Of a stretch of DNA of 64,000 nt, positions 16,901 through 25,726 are shown in pieces. The stretch is from contig NZ_CP056049.1 of NCBI RefSeq assembly GCF_021559775.1, forward strand, positions 434,001 to 498,000, written 5' to 3'. Numbering within the stretch: the stretch's first letter is position 1; every line of letters starts with the position of its first letter. The position numbers and the translations under genes are program-made. This DNA is from Gillisella vitis. Its GTDB lineage: Bacteria > Pseudomonadota > Alphaproteobacteria > Rhizobiales > Rhizobiaceae. Under the pieces are notes generated by a model. It ran no database searches and was not told the origin of the DNA. It saw only the letters and a list, made by a program, of their open reading frames with translations.

Positions 16901-18578
16901 TTGCATCCCCCGCCAGCGGCTCACCCGCGACACAATCGGGGCCTTCACCGCTGCGGATGATCTGCGCGGCAGCGTCTCTGTCCTTTGCGAGGGCGACAAA
17001 GCGATGCTCCATCGTCCGGCGGCCCTGCCGGAGCGTATAGGCAATATCGGCAAGCTTTTCTCCATCATCGGTGCCAAGATGATCGGCCACAGCGCTTCGC
17101 ATCGCCGCCAGCGCTTCCGGCGTCTTGGCCGAGAGTGGCAAGAGATAAGGCCCAGTGGTGTCCGCTTCGCGGTCCCGAACCGGGGGTTCCTCAACAATCA
17201 CATGCGCATTCATCCCGCCCATGCCAAAGGCGCTTATGGCCGCGCGACGCTTGCGCCGCTCTGTCACCGGCCATGCCCGCTGCTGCGCAACGATGTCGAA
17301 AGGGCTTGCCGCCAGATCAAGGGCCGGGTTCGCGCTGGTAAAATTGATGCTGGCGGGCAGGATCTGGTGCTTCAGCGCAAGAATGGTCTTGATCAGCCCT
17401 CCCATTCCGGCGGCCACATCCATATGTCCGAGATTGCCCTTCACAGAACCGAGACCGCAGCGGCGGCCCTGCTGTTTCAGTGCATCGCCATACACACTGG
17501 ACAGGGCGCGGATTTCGATGGGATCGCCAAGAGCCGTGGCGGTTCCGTGTGCTTCGACATAGTCCACCTCAGATGCTTCAAGGCGGGCGTCGGCAAGGGC
17601 TGCCTGAAGCACCGCCGTTTGCCCGGCAACGCTGGGTGCAGTTAACCCGACCTTGGCGGAACCGTCATTGCCGATGGCCGAGCCGCTGAGAACAGCATGA
17701 ATTGTATCGCCGTCAGCAATCGCGTCGCTCAGCCGTTTGAGAACGAGGACGCCGACGCCATTGGTGAAGACGGTGCCCTTGGCATTGGCATCAAAAGGAC
17801 GGCATAGGCCGTCCGGCGAAGCGATGCCTTCGCTCTTGTAGAGATAGCCTTCCGGGCGCGGCTGGCCGATGGCGACGGCACCGGCCAGCGCCATATCCGC
17901 CTCGCGCGCTAACAGGCCGCGCGCCGCGAGATGAAGCGCCACGAGCGCCGTGGCGCAGGTCGCCTGTACCCCAACCGTTGGCCCTGTGAGATCAAGGTGA
18001 TAGGCGACACGCGAAGCAATCATGCCAAGCACATTGCCAAGGCCCGCATGAATCGGATCCGTTGCCTCCCTGAGCGCCGGATTGGCCTGTATCTGGCTGA
18101 AATGATAGTTGAGCGCGCCACCGGCATAGACACCGATACGGCCGGCATAGGTGGCGCTGTTATAGCCCGCATGGTCGAGAGCATTCGCTGCGCATTCGAG
18201 AAAGACACGATGTTGTGGATCAAGCAATTCCGCATCGCGCGGCGAATAGCCGAAGAAACCGGCATCGAAAGCCGTTGGATCATCGAAGCCACCCCAGACG
18301 CGGACATAATCCGGCCGGGCCGCCATCGTGGGATCGACGCCAGCCTCTAGCAATTCGTGATCCGTGATGGGGCGAAGGCCGCTTTGACCTTGCTTCAAAA
18401 GGTCCCAGAACGCATCGATATCATCGGCTCCGGGAAAGCGCCCGGCCATGCCGACGATTGCCACGCGCTCGTCCTTCTCCCTTTGCGCCGCCTCCAGACG
18501 CGCGCGCGCATCCTTCAGAATCGAGAGGACCTCATTCTGGTCTATGCTGTCGGGGGTCGGGTTTTCAACGTCAGTCAT
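13989..18578 (-). CDS. Type I polyketide synthase PKS1 (KS-AT-KR-ACP)
   Basis: 1529 residues from the ATG at 18578, which has a GAGAGA ribosome binding site; a TTG six codons upstream is less likely. KS about 35-465, with active cysteine in QATCAT instead of the usual TACSS, plus EAHGTAT and NLGH histidines. AT about 560-845, with GHSLGE and HAFH, indicating malonyl-CoA. KR-like region about 915-1390, whose Rossmann motif is changed to AGDLLDGL instead of TGGLGGLG, while the Ser (VQSS), Tyr and Asn (YAGAN) catalytic residues remain. ACP about 1425-1495 (LGGHS). The C-terminal coil (ERLEAARKEQAELAALLDD) is probably a docking helix. It likely extends the fatty acyl chain delivered by the FAAL-ACP. 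The KR is probably unable to bind NADPH, leaving a beta-ketoacyl product. Confidence 0.95.
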   Translation of the reverse strand: MTDVENPTPDSIDQNEVLSILKDARARLEAAQREKDERVAIVGMAGRFPGADDIDAFWDLLKQGQSGLRPITDHELLEAGVDPTMAARPDYVRVWGGFDDPTAFDAGFFGYSPRDAELLDPQHRVFLECAANALDHAGYNSATYAGRIGVYAGGALNYHFSQIQANPALREATDPIHAGLGNVLGMIASRVAYHLDLTGPTVGVQATCATALVALHLAARGLLAREADMALAGAVAIGQPRPEGYLYKSEGIASPDGLCRPFDANAKGTVFTNGVGVLVLKRLSDAIADGDTIHAVLSGSAIGNDGSAKVGLTAPSVAGQTAVLQAALADARLEASEVDYVEAHGTATALGDPIEIRALSSVYGDALKQQGRRCGLGSVKGNLGHMDVAAGMGGLIKTILALKHQILPASINFTSANPALDLAASPFDIVAQQRAWPVTERRKRRAAISAFGMGGMNAHVIVEEPPVRDREADTTGPYLLPLSAKTPEALAAMRSAVADHLGTDDGEKLADIAYTLRQGRRTMEHRFVALAKDRDAAAQIIRSGEGPDCVAGEPLAGDASLILLFPGQGAQYPGMARALYETDAIFRAAFDDCLRFVPLELDLAAIIFGDGTTVEQLSRTEITQPALFAVEYALAQMWLAKGIKPRAMVGHSLGEYVAACLAGVFSLQDAVTLVVARGRLMQACPPGAMLSVMLSEQEARASLSPDVDLAAVNGPRSTVLAGTAEAIAELAARFDRSGIGRHELKTSHAFHSFMMEPALEAFAQVLGTVTLNPPQIDIVSNLTGDWLTAQEATDPAYWVAHLRQTVLFGPCLARALELPAPFLLEVGPGSTLTRLARQQGKALLRVATSLPDAKALLDACDHALLALAELWIAGIDVELVAEKEAGPRRRVPLPTYPFQRSSYAIARIAPTESMPDEAARQPSIEDWFYQPVWQRAPIEPLTTSGHEHWLIFGGDETVAAIGPVSDQIKVTRVRSGIAYENAGGTYQIDPADPQHYSAVLADLAANGATLTQIVNGFSLDANTAPDMAFTSSFALAKALTTTESRPPLLTVLACGLHAVTGAEVVDAQAAKVLGMLRVLPQEIPGISCRSIDLPSAEGAIVPGLAEALSRPWRDDRIVMALRNGYCWVESHVPTCLPEPADVPALTAGATYLIAGDLLDGLALVYARSLVQTLGAKVVLVGPAGLPNAADWEHWLASHGPKHPMSVLIRALRGIGTPGEDYMLFSGDLADPAWLAACLNSLAAPFGPIRGVFQTAAMGEVYHCPLTEATVERNAALFATKVDGLDALSAALADHTPDFILVQSSLSTLVGGVGLATYAGANSFLDAFVDARRGAHRPVWQAIAWDTCLPFGTTREEATGFLNDAIDADEVWRATRAVLAQPQVSRLAVTPVDLRHRMAAARQEPRAGVPVDQKENAGRERVQAAFIAPRDPIETDVAAVIGELLGISRVGIDDNFFELGGHSLLAVQVVTRLRKQFSIELPMRALLFDAPTVGGIAAVIRERLEAARKEQAELAALLDDIEAEALRKEA

Positions 18579-18612
18579 AGGGTTTCTCTCGTTCAAATTG
18601 CGGATGCTGTGC

Positions 18613-20880
18613 TCAACGAAGCAATGCCTTCAGGGCAGCAAGTTCCGAGGTAATAGCGGAGCTGGCGACAGAGGCAGACCCAGATGCTAACGCGGGCGGG
18701 GTCTGAGCCACAGGCCCATTGCTCTGGAGCTTTACGTCCTGAAGAGGCACTGTCTCCGATTGATCGTCTTCGATGAGGCCGTAGAGATGGTCCGAAAGGG
18801 CCAAGATGGTGGGATGTTCGAAAATCAGTGTTGGCCGGACCGGCACGCCGAGTTCCCGCTCAACCGTCGCGCCGATATTGACGAGCGCCACAGAGTCGAG
18901 ACCAAGATCGAAGAACCCAGCGGAATTTCCGGGCAAATCCCCTTCGCCCAGCCGGGCAAGCATAGCCACTTCCTGCCGCAGCAGATGCCGGAGTGCTTCC
19001 TTGCGCAGCGCTTTCGGCGATTGCAAAAGCTGGTCACGCCAGCTTTGTTGCTCGGCAATTGCCGGGGCATTGAGCACGCTCTGCGGCTTTGCATCCCAGC
19101 GGGCAACGATGCGCAGATCCCCCGTCACGATCCCCTGTCGGCAAGCGAAGCGGCGGACTTTTCCACTCGGCGTGCGTGGCAGACTGCTCGGCCGCAGCAG
19201 CGCAATGACGGCGGCCCTGACATTGTGATTGCGCGAGACGGCACCGCGCACGGCACGGATGACGTCATCACCATCAAGATCGCGCAGGCCCTCGCGGGTC
19301 AGCTCACAGACCACGCCCAATTGCTCCTCGCCATCGACCTCGATGGCAAAGACCCCTGCCCGGCCTTGTGCAAGCGCCGGATGGCTGGAGAAAACGGATT
19401 GCTCAATATCTTCCGGGTGATGGTTCTGCCCGCGGATGATCACCAGGTCTTTCAGCCGACCAGTGATGTAGAGCTGCCCATTGCGGCGAAAGCCCAGATC
19501 ACCGGTCCGGCGCCAACCACGCGATCCATCCAGCACCTGATCAAAGGTCTCTGCGTTCAGTTTAGCGCGGCCCCAATAGCCGGGCGTCACGTTCGGACCC
19601 CGAATCCAGATCTCGCCGACCGTGCCATCATCCACACGCAGGCCCGCCTCGGGATCGACAAGCGCAAGGTCAAGCCCCTCGGCAGGGCGGCCGCAGGCGG
19701 CAAGGGCGAGCTTATCATGCTCGTCGCCATCATCCGCTTCGACCGCAGCCCCGGTTTCGACAAGCGCCTTGCGGCTGACGGACAGGATCAGCGGTGGATC
19801 GTCGGGACTGTTACCCGTCTGGAACAGCGTGGCTTCAGCCTGCCCGTAGCAGCAATAAAAGGCCTTGCCATGGAAACCGTGGGGCGCAAAGGCGGCTGTG
19901 AAGCGCTCTAGCGTTTTCGGGCGGATCGGTTCGGCCCCGTTATAGGCGATGCGGACGTTGGAAAGATCAAGTCCGGCGGCAGCCTCCGGCGCATATTTAT
20001 CGACGCAGTGCTCGTAGGAAAAATTCGGGCCGCCAATGACGGTGGCGCGAACATGGCTTGCCAGCTCCAGAAAGCGCAGAGGCCTGCGCAGGAACGAGGC
20101 AGGCGCCATCAGCGCCACTGGAAAGCCGTTGAACACCGGCGACAGGATGCCGTCGATCAGCCCCATATCGTGATAGTGCGGCAGCCAGCAGGCGGATATG
20201 TCGGATGGGTCGTATTCGAAGGCAGTGCTGATCTGCCGCAGATTGGCCATCAGGTTGCCATGCGTGACCATGACCCCCTTCGGATCGCTCGTCGAACCCG
20301 ACGTATATTGCAAGAAAGCGACATGCTTTGCCTCCGGCGCATGGAATGGCCTGCCGTCATCTTCAAAGACGACCGGGCGCGCCGGATCGGCTGCTTTAGG
20401 GGCGAGCGCAAAGCCATGTCCGACTGCCCGTTGAAGGGGGCGAAGCCCGTCCAGAAGGTCGTCGGCACAGAGAATTCCGGAGATCCCGGCATCCTGCGCG
20501 ATATGCAGCCAGCGATTGATTCCATCAGCACGCCGCGGGGCCGGAACGGGCACGGGAACAGTGCCTGCGTAAAGGCATCCAAGGAAAGCGGCGATGAAGC
20601 TAAGGCCCGGCGGATAGACCACGAGAATACGTGCGCCGGGGATGACAAGTCCTGTCTGCGCAATCTCTTGACCAACACGCCGCGCCCGATCGCGAAGCAT
20701 GCGCCAGGTCCAGGAATCCGGCCTCGCCTGCGCCGCAGCGACCGCGTCATCATGAAAGAAGCGCATGGCCACATCATCCTCCATATCCCGAGCACGATGC
20801 TCAAGCATATGAATTATAGATATAAAATCCACTGAACTTTCCGAGGTTCGTTGCGTCCAGGACGTATCGTTCACTGCCAT
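18613..20880 (-). CDS. Fatty acyl-AMP ligase fused to an acyl carrier protein (chain starter)
   Basis: 755 residues. The first 600 are an acyl-adenylating enzyme with LQYTSGSTSDPKGVMVTH, WLPHYHDMGLIDGIL, YGQAEATL and RTGDLGF, all typical of the FAAL branch. FAALs form acyl-AMP and hand it to a carrier protein instead of CoA. An ACP follows at about 640-715, with the phosphopantetheine serine in LGLDSVAL. The tail (AITSELAALKALLR) may dock with PKS1. The gene is first in the minus-strand operon with an AAGGGG ribosome binding site. It should load a fatty acid onto its own ACP and so start a lipid-tailed siderophore. Confidence 0.95.
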   Translation of the reverse strand: MAVNDTSWTQRTSESSVDFISIIHMLEHRARDMEDDVAMRFFHDDAVAAAQARPDSWTWRMLRDRARRVGQEIAQTGLVIPGARILVVYPPGLSFIAAFLGCLYAGTVPVPVPAPRRADGINRWLHIAQDAGISGILCADDLLDGLRPLQRAVGHGFALAPKAADPARPVVFEDDGRPFHAPEAKHVAFLQYTSGSTSDPKGVMVTHGNLMANLRQISTAFEYDPSDISACWLPHYHDMGLIDGILSPVFNGFPVALMAPASFLRRPLRFLELASHVRATVIGGPNFSYEHCVDKYAPEAAAGLDLSNVRIAYNGAEPIRPKTLERFTAAFAPHGFHGKAFYCCYGQAEATLFQTGNSPDDPPLILSVSRKALVETGAAVEADDGDEHDKLALAACGRPAEGLDLALVDPEAGLRVDDGTVGEIWIRGPNVTPGYWGRAKLNAETFDQVLDGSRGWRRTGDLGFRRNGQLYITGRLKDLVIIRGQNHHPEDIEQSVFSSHPALAQGRAGVFAIEVDGEEQLGVVCELTREGLRDLDGDDVIRAVRGAVSRNHNVRAAVIALLRPSSLPRTPSGKVRRFACRQGIVTGDLRIVARWDAKPQSVLNAPAIAEQQSWRDQLLQSPKALRKEALRHLLRQEVAMLARLGEGDLPGNSAGFFDLGLDSVALVNIGATVERELGVPVRPTLIFEHPTILALSDHLYGLIEDDQSETVPLQDVKLQSNGPVAQTPPALASGSASVASSAITSELAALKALLR

Positions 20881-21205
20881 CCACCCCTTGCTGAAGAGCG
20901 CCGCGGAAAATCCGCCCGTCGCCGACCCATGCTCTTGTCTCTTTCAAAAAGGACACTCAGCCGCTTGAAATTTCGGTGATGGCAATCTGTGGTCGCCATC
21001 GAATTGGCACTTGCATATAATTCTTGAATATCTTAGTCAACAATATAAACAGCAGCTCAACGCCTCCATAATCGAAATTCACAATCCAATCTGAGGTTGT
21101 AATGACGTTCAAAATAGTCCCGGGCAAAGGCATCTCCAAGATGGTTGTTTCCACACATCAACTGTGTGTGCAACAGGTCCGGTGCGCTCTGGCGGAGGCA
21201 TGCCG
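20881..21205. promoter_or_regulatory. Divergent promoter region of the two biosynthetic operons
   Basis: An AT-richer 325-bp gap between divergent operons. On the minus strand TTGACT (complement of 21035-21040) is followed by TATATG or TATGCA at 15 or 17 bp, a plausible sigma-70 promoter for the FAAL operon. Plus-strand candidates (TTGGCA at 21004, TTGAAT at 21024 with TATAAA at 21044) are weaker. A CACACA/TGTGTG inverted repeat with a 5-nt loop (21152-21168) sits about 40 nt before the N2 start and could be an operator or an RNA hairpin. The ECF motif GTCCCAA-N15-CGTCTA is absent on both strands. Confidence 0.5.
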
Positions 21206-24200
21206 ATGACCGCTCCCGAAACGGTGGAAGCGCTGCTGTCGCGCCTGTCGGAAAAAGGCATCCGCATCACATGCGTCGATGGGCGGCTGCGACTTTCCGG
21301 CTCGGAGAGCGTGCTCACGCAGGACATCACCGACGCGATCCGCGCCCGCAAGGCGGAGATCATTGCGAATCTTTCCTTGAACGTCGCTTATCAAGACGCG
21401 ACACATAGCGAGACAATCCCGGCCCGTCATGCGGACACGCCGCCGCTTTCCTTTGCCCAGCAGCGCTTGTGGTTTGTCGAGCAGATGATGCCGGAGGCTG
21501 GCCTTCACCACATATCGCTGGCTGTTGAGGCCCACGGCAGGATCGATCTTTCCGCATTGCAGGCAGCGCTTCAGGCCGTCGCAGAGCGCCACGCCATCCT
21601 GCGCACCCGCATCAATATGCGGGATGGCATGCCCTCTCAACGCATCATCGCCGACAGTGATATTCCGCTGCAATTGATCGACCGACAGGGTGATATGCCC
21701 GATGAGGCGGAAATCGACCGGATACGGCAAGAGGAAGCGCGGCGGCCATTTGATCTGGCCTTTGAGCCGCCGCTCCGTCTCACGGCAATGCGCCTTGGCT
21801 CTGAGCGAACCCTTCTTCTGCTGACGCTGCACCACATTGCCGGGGACGGTTGGTCGATGGATGTGCTGCTTGGCGATCTCTCCGCGATCTATCAGGCCAA
21901 GGTGACGGGCGTTGAGCTTGATCTGCCAGCGCTTCCCATCCAATACGGCGACTTCGCTGCATGGCAGCGCGACCATCTGGCAGGCCCGGCGCTTGAGCGG
22001 TCCCTCGACTTCTGGACCGATCATCTCGAAGCACCGCTTCCCGCCACGCAATTGCCGGGGGATTTGACCCGGCCACCTGTTCAGGCCAACGCCGGAGCCT
22101 TGCATTCCATCGCCTTCGATGCGGCCACCACGGCCCGGCTGAAAGCGCTTGCGAAAGCAGAAGGTGCCACCATGTTCGCCACGCTGTTTACGGCCTTCAA
22201 CACCCTCGTCTATCGCTATACCGGGCAAAGAGATCTGGTGATTGGCACGCCCGTCGCCAACCGCCGTCACCGGGAGACGGAAGGGTTGATCGGCCTGTTT
22301 GTCAATCCGCTGCCGGTGCGCACAAGGCTTCATCCCGCAGCGAGCTTTCGCGAGACGCTGCGCCAAAACCAAGCGACCCTCTGGTCGGTGCTTGACCACC
22401 AAGACCTGCCTTTTGAGCAATTGGTGGAAGCACTGAAGCCAGAGCGCGATCCCAGCGTCCATCCGCTTTTCCAGCTGAAATTCCAGCTCGACGCTCAGCC
22501 GCAGCAGAGGGTCGGACTTTCGGGCCTTACGCTGACCCGCCTGCCACGGCACGATGGTGTTGCGAAACTCGATCTCAGCCTCAACCTGATCGATGCCGGA
22601 AGCACGATCCACGGCACTTTCGAATATGACACAGCGCTTTTCCGCTCTGAGACAATCGCCTCCCTCGCCGCCCATTTCGGTGTGCTGATCGAAGCAATTG
22701 CCATTGAGCCGGACACGGCCCTTGCCGTTCTTCCCTTGCTGGAAACCGAGGAGCGTCAGCGCCAGATCGTCGGCTGGAATGCAACGGCAACACCTTTTGA
22801 TGAGAAGGCCTTTTTCCACACGGTCTTCGAGGCCCACGCCGCCCGCACACCAGACGCGATTGCGCTTGTTCATGTCAGTGATGGCAAGCGACACACCCTG
22901 ACCTATGACGCCCTCAACCGACGCGCCAACCAGATCGCGCACCACCTGCGCGGTCTGGGTGCGGGTCCAGAGACCATCGTTGCCATCGCGCTTGAACGCG
23001 GTTTCGACATGATTGCCGCTTGGCTCGGCGTGCTCAAGTCTGGCGCTGCCTATCTGCCGCTGGATCCGGCCTATCCGCCGGAACGCCTCGCCATGATGCT
23101 CTCAGACTCGCAAGCCCGTTTGGTTCTCACCGAGAGCCGCCGGACATTGCCGGAGACAGTAACCCGCATTGATCTCGATACCGATTGGCCACGGGATGCG
23201 GCGACGGGCAATCCTGATCTCGTCAATCGGCCCGATCACCTTGCCTATATCATCTACACCTCGGGATCGACCGGGCGGCCAAAAGGCGTGCTTGTCGAGC
23301 ACAGGGGCCTCGTCAACCTGACGCAACACAAGATCCGTATTGGCGGGGTGAAGCCGGGCGATTGTGTGCTCCAGTTCTTCTCCTTCTCGTTTGATGCCTC
23401 GATTCCGGAACTCGTCATGGCGCTTGGCGCAGGCGCGTCATTGCTGCTGCTGCCCGCCAGCGACCTTCTGCCCGGACCAGCGCTTGCCGAACACCTGAAA
23501 ACGCAAGCCGTAACGCATGTGACGATGACACCTTCCGCGCTCATCGCGCTTCCGACTGACGACTATCCAGCACTGCGCATGGTGCTAACCGGCGGCGAAG
23601 CGCCGACGCCGGAATTGATCGAACGTTGGGGAACGGGGCGGCTGTTCATCAATGCCTATGGCCCGACGGAAACAACGGTCAATGCGAGCATGGTCCCCTG
23701 CGGCAATGGCCATCCCATTGAAGCAACCTTGCTGCCCGCAGCCAACAAGCAACTCTATGTGCTCGACGCCAACCTAGAGCCGGTTCCGGTCGGTCAACCG
23801 GGCGAACTCCATATCGGCGGGCTTGGCATCGCCCGAGGCTATCACGGTCGCCCGGCACTGACGGCCGAGCGCTTCGTGCCCGATCCATTTTCCGCAACGG
23901 GCGGCGTGCTCTATCGAACAGGCGACCGCGCCTGCCAGCTGGCCGATGGCCGCATCCGGGTGCTTGGCCGCCTCGACGATCAGGTGAAAATCCGTGGCTA
24001 TCGCATTGAGCCGGGTGAAATCGAGGCCATGGTGCTGACGCATCCCACCATAGTGGCTGCGGCAGTCGTGATCCACGAGATTGATGGTCAAAAGCGCGTC
24101 ATTGCCTACGGCGTTGCCAAGGATGCAACCACCATCAGCGCCGTGGACATGAAGGCATTCCTCGCCGCACATCTGCCCCGCTACCTCGTGCCGGACGCCT

Positions 24201-25726
24201 TCGTCTGGCTTGATCGCTTGCCACTCACCGTCAATGGAAAGATCGACACCAGAGCACTTCCGCTTCCAGATCTGGCTCCACAGGCTGGCCGTATGCCGGA
24301 AGGAGAGATGGAAAACACAATCGCGGCAATTTTTGCGCAAATCCTCGGGTGCGCGCATGTCTCGGCCACCGATGATTTCTTCGCAATCGGCGGTCACTCG
24401 CTGCTGGCCACGCGGCTATCGGCCCTTGCCAAATCGGCGTTCGGCCTCGACATCGCCATTATCGATCTCTTCGAGGCCCCGACAGTCGAAGCACTGGCGG
24501 CAAGGATAAGCAACCGAAACCACAGCCCCATGACGGAAGAGGAGATGTGCCGGGCCGATACCGAGCTTGATGCGGCCATCCGCATTCCGACGCGGATTGT
24601 GTCTACTCATCCTTTGAACCATGTGTTTCTCACCGGAGCAACAGGCTTTCTGGGCGCGTATCTGCTCAGCGAACTGCTCAAGGACAGGTCTCGCACGGTC
24701 TCCTGCCTTGTCCGGGGTGTGACCGGGGCGGATCGCCTGCGCCAATCGCTTCAATCCTACGGCCTCTGGCGGGATGACCTTTTAGCACGCATCAGACCGC
24801 TGCCGGGCGATCTTTCACAGCAAAAATTCGGACTTTCCGATGCTACGTATACTGCACTTGTCGAAAGCGTAGACGCCATCATCCACAATGGTGCGGAGGT
24901 TCATCATCTGCATCCTTATGAACGCCTCCGCGCTCCCAATGTTGGCGGCACGGTCGAGGCGATCCGGCTGGCGGCGGTGGGCCGGGGACGGCCCTTGCAT
25001 CTTATTTCCTCGCTCAGCGCCCTGACACGCCGAGGAGCCGGGGAGACGATAGGCGAAAGCGCCGTGATCGGGGACTTCCCCTTGCCTGTCGGCGGATACA
25101 ACCAGACCAAGTGGGTTGCGGAGCATCTTGCGCAAGCCGCCAAAGAGCGTGGTCTCCCGGTGACAATCTACCGCCCCGGCGCGATTTCGGGCGATAGCCG
25201 CACCGGCACTTTCAACAAAGCCGACATCCTGTGCCGGCTCATGCAGGGCTATCTGCGCTCAGGCCTTGCGCCAGAGGGTGACACCCCGCTGGAAATGCTG
25301 CCGGTGGACACGGTCGCGCACGCGATCATTGCCCTTGCGGACGAACCCTCATCGATTGGCAAGACCTTCCATCTGGTCCATTCTTCGCCCGTCTCCTCCG
25401 CGCTGCTGTTTGAGGCGGCAGCCGCCGAAGGGCTCCATCTGCGACGCATTCCCCGGCTGGAATGGCGTGCCGAGCTTGATCGCATTGCGCGGGAAGAGAC
25501 CGATCATCCGCTTTACCCGCTGATGGGCCTTTTCGAACAAAAGCCAGCCAGTTCATCGCAGGGTACAATCCGCACCGTTGAGCGCCGTGAAACGCATCGC
25601 GCGCTGGCGCTCGCATCGATTGTCGAGCCAGCGCTCGACCTTCGCCTTTTTCGCTCCTATCTGCGCGCTTTCATTCTCTCTGGCGCGCTCAACCCTTCCA
25701 AAGAAAATGAGCAGAGATATGCTTGA
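21206..25726 (+). CDS. NRPS N2, terminal module with reductive release (TubC docking-C-A-T-R)
   Basis: The start is taken as the ATG at 21206, seven bases after GGAGG; ATG codons at 21164 and 21200 fit worse. 1506 residues. A TubC-type N-terminal docking domain (about 1-55: VEALLSRLSEKGIRI, DGRLRLSG, IRARKAEIIANL) is followed by C about 75-500 (HHIAGDG), A about 520-1010, T about 1040-1110 (IGGHS) and a thioester reductase about 1140-1506 (FLTGATGFLGAYLL, catalytic YNQTK). The A pocket reads D-A-P-T-V-T-A-V-N-K, close to Phe/Tyr pockets (DASTVAAVCK, DAWTIAAVCK), so an aromatic residue such as Tyr or DOPA is expected. The R domain releases the chain as an aldehyde, which the aminotransferase two genes downstream could convert to an amine. 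It is probably the last enzyme of the line although it is the first gene of the operon. Confidence 0.95.
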   Translation: MTAPETVEALLSRLSEKGIRITCVDGRLRLSGSESVLTQDITDAIRARKAEIIANLSLNVAYQDATHSETIPARHADTPPLSFAQQRLWFVEQMMPEAGLHHISLAVEAHGRIDLSALQAALQAVAERHAILRTRINMRDGMPSQRIIADSDIPLQLIDRQGDMPDEAEIDRIRQEEARRPFDLAFEPPLRLTAMRLGSERTLLLLTLHHIAGDGWSMDVLLGDLSAIYQAKVTGVELDLPALPIQYGDFAAWQRDHLAGPALERSLDFWTDHLEAPLPATQLPGDLTRPPVQANAGALHSIAFDAATTARLKALAKAEGATMFATLFTAFNTLVYRYTGQRDLVIGTPVANRRHRETEGLIGLFVNPLPVRTRLHPAASFRETLRQNQATLWSVLDHQDLPFEQLVEALKPERDPSVHPLFQLKFQLDAQPQQRVGLSGLTLTRLPRHDGVAKLDLSLNLIDAGSTIHGTFEYDTALFRSETIASLAAHFGVLIEAIAIEPDTALAVLPLLETEERQRQIVGWNATATPFDEKAFFHTVFEAHAARTPDAIALVHVSDGKRHTLTYDALNRRANQIAHHLRGLGAGPETIVAIALERGFDMIAAWLGVLKSGAAYLPLDPAYPPERLAMMLSDSQARLVLTESRRTLPETVTRIDLDTDWPRDAATGNPDLVNRPDHLAYIIYTSGSTGRPKGVLVEHRGLVNLTQHKIRIGGVKPGDCVLQFFSFSFDASIPELVMALGAGASLLLLPASDLLPGPALAEHLKTQAVTHVTMTPSALIALPTDDYPALRMVLTGGEAPTPELIERWGTGRLFINAYGPTETTVNASMVPCGNGHPIEATLLPAANKQLYVLDANLEPVPVGQPGELHIGGLGIARGYHGRPALTAERFVPDPFSATGGVLYRTGDRACQLADGRIRVLGRLDDQVKIRGYRIEPGEIEAMVLTHPTIVAAAVVIHEIDGQKRVIAYGVAKDATTISAVDMKAFLAAHLPRYLVPDAFVWLDRLPLTVNGKIDTRALPLPDLAPQAGRMPEGEMENTIAAIFAQILGCAHVSATDDFFAIGGHSLLATRLSALAKSAFGLDIAIIDLFEAPTVEALAARISNRNHSPMTEEEMCRADTELDAAIRIPTRIVSTHPLNHVFLTGATGFLGAYLLSELLKDRSRTVSCLVRGVTGADRLRQSLQSYGLWRDDLLARIRPLPGDLSQQKFGLSDATYTALVESVDAIIHNGAEVHHLHPYERLRAPNVGGTVEAIRLAAVGRGRPLHLISSLSALTRRGAGETIGESAVIGDFPLPVGGYNQTKWVAEHLAQAAKERGLPVTIYRPGAISGDSRTGTFNKADILCRLMQGYLRSGLAPEGDTPLEMLPVDTVAHAIIALADEPSSIGKTFHLVHSSPVSSALLFEAAAAEGLHLRRIPRLEWRAELDRIAREETDHPLYPLMGLFEQKPASSSQGTIRTVERRETHRALALASIVEPALDLRLFRSYLRAFILSGALNPSKENEQRYA

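Noticed and set aside
21158..22945. 595-codon minus-strand open frame
   Set aside because: Antisense to the condensation and adenylation domains of N2, with no start signal and no recognisable domain.
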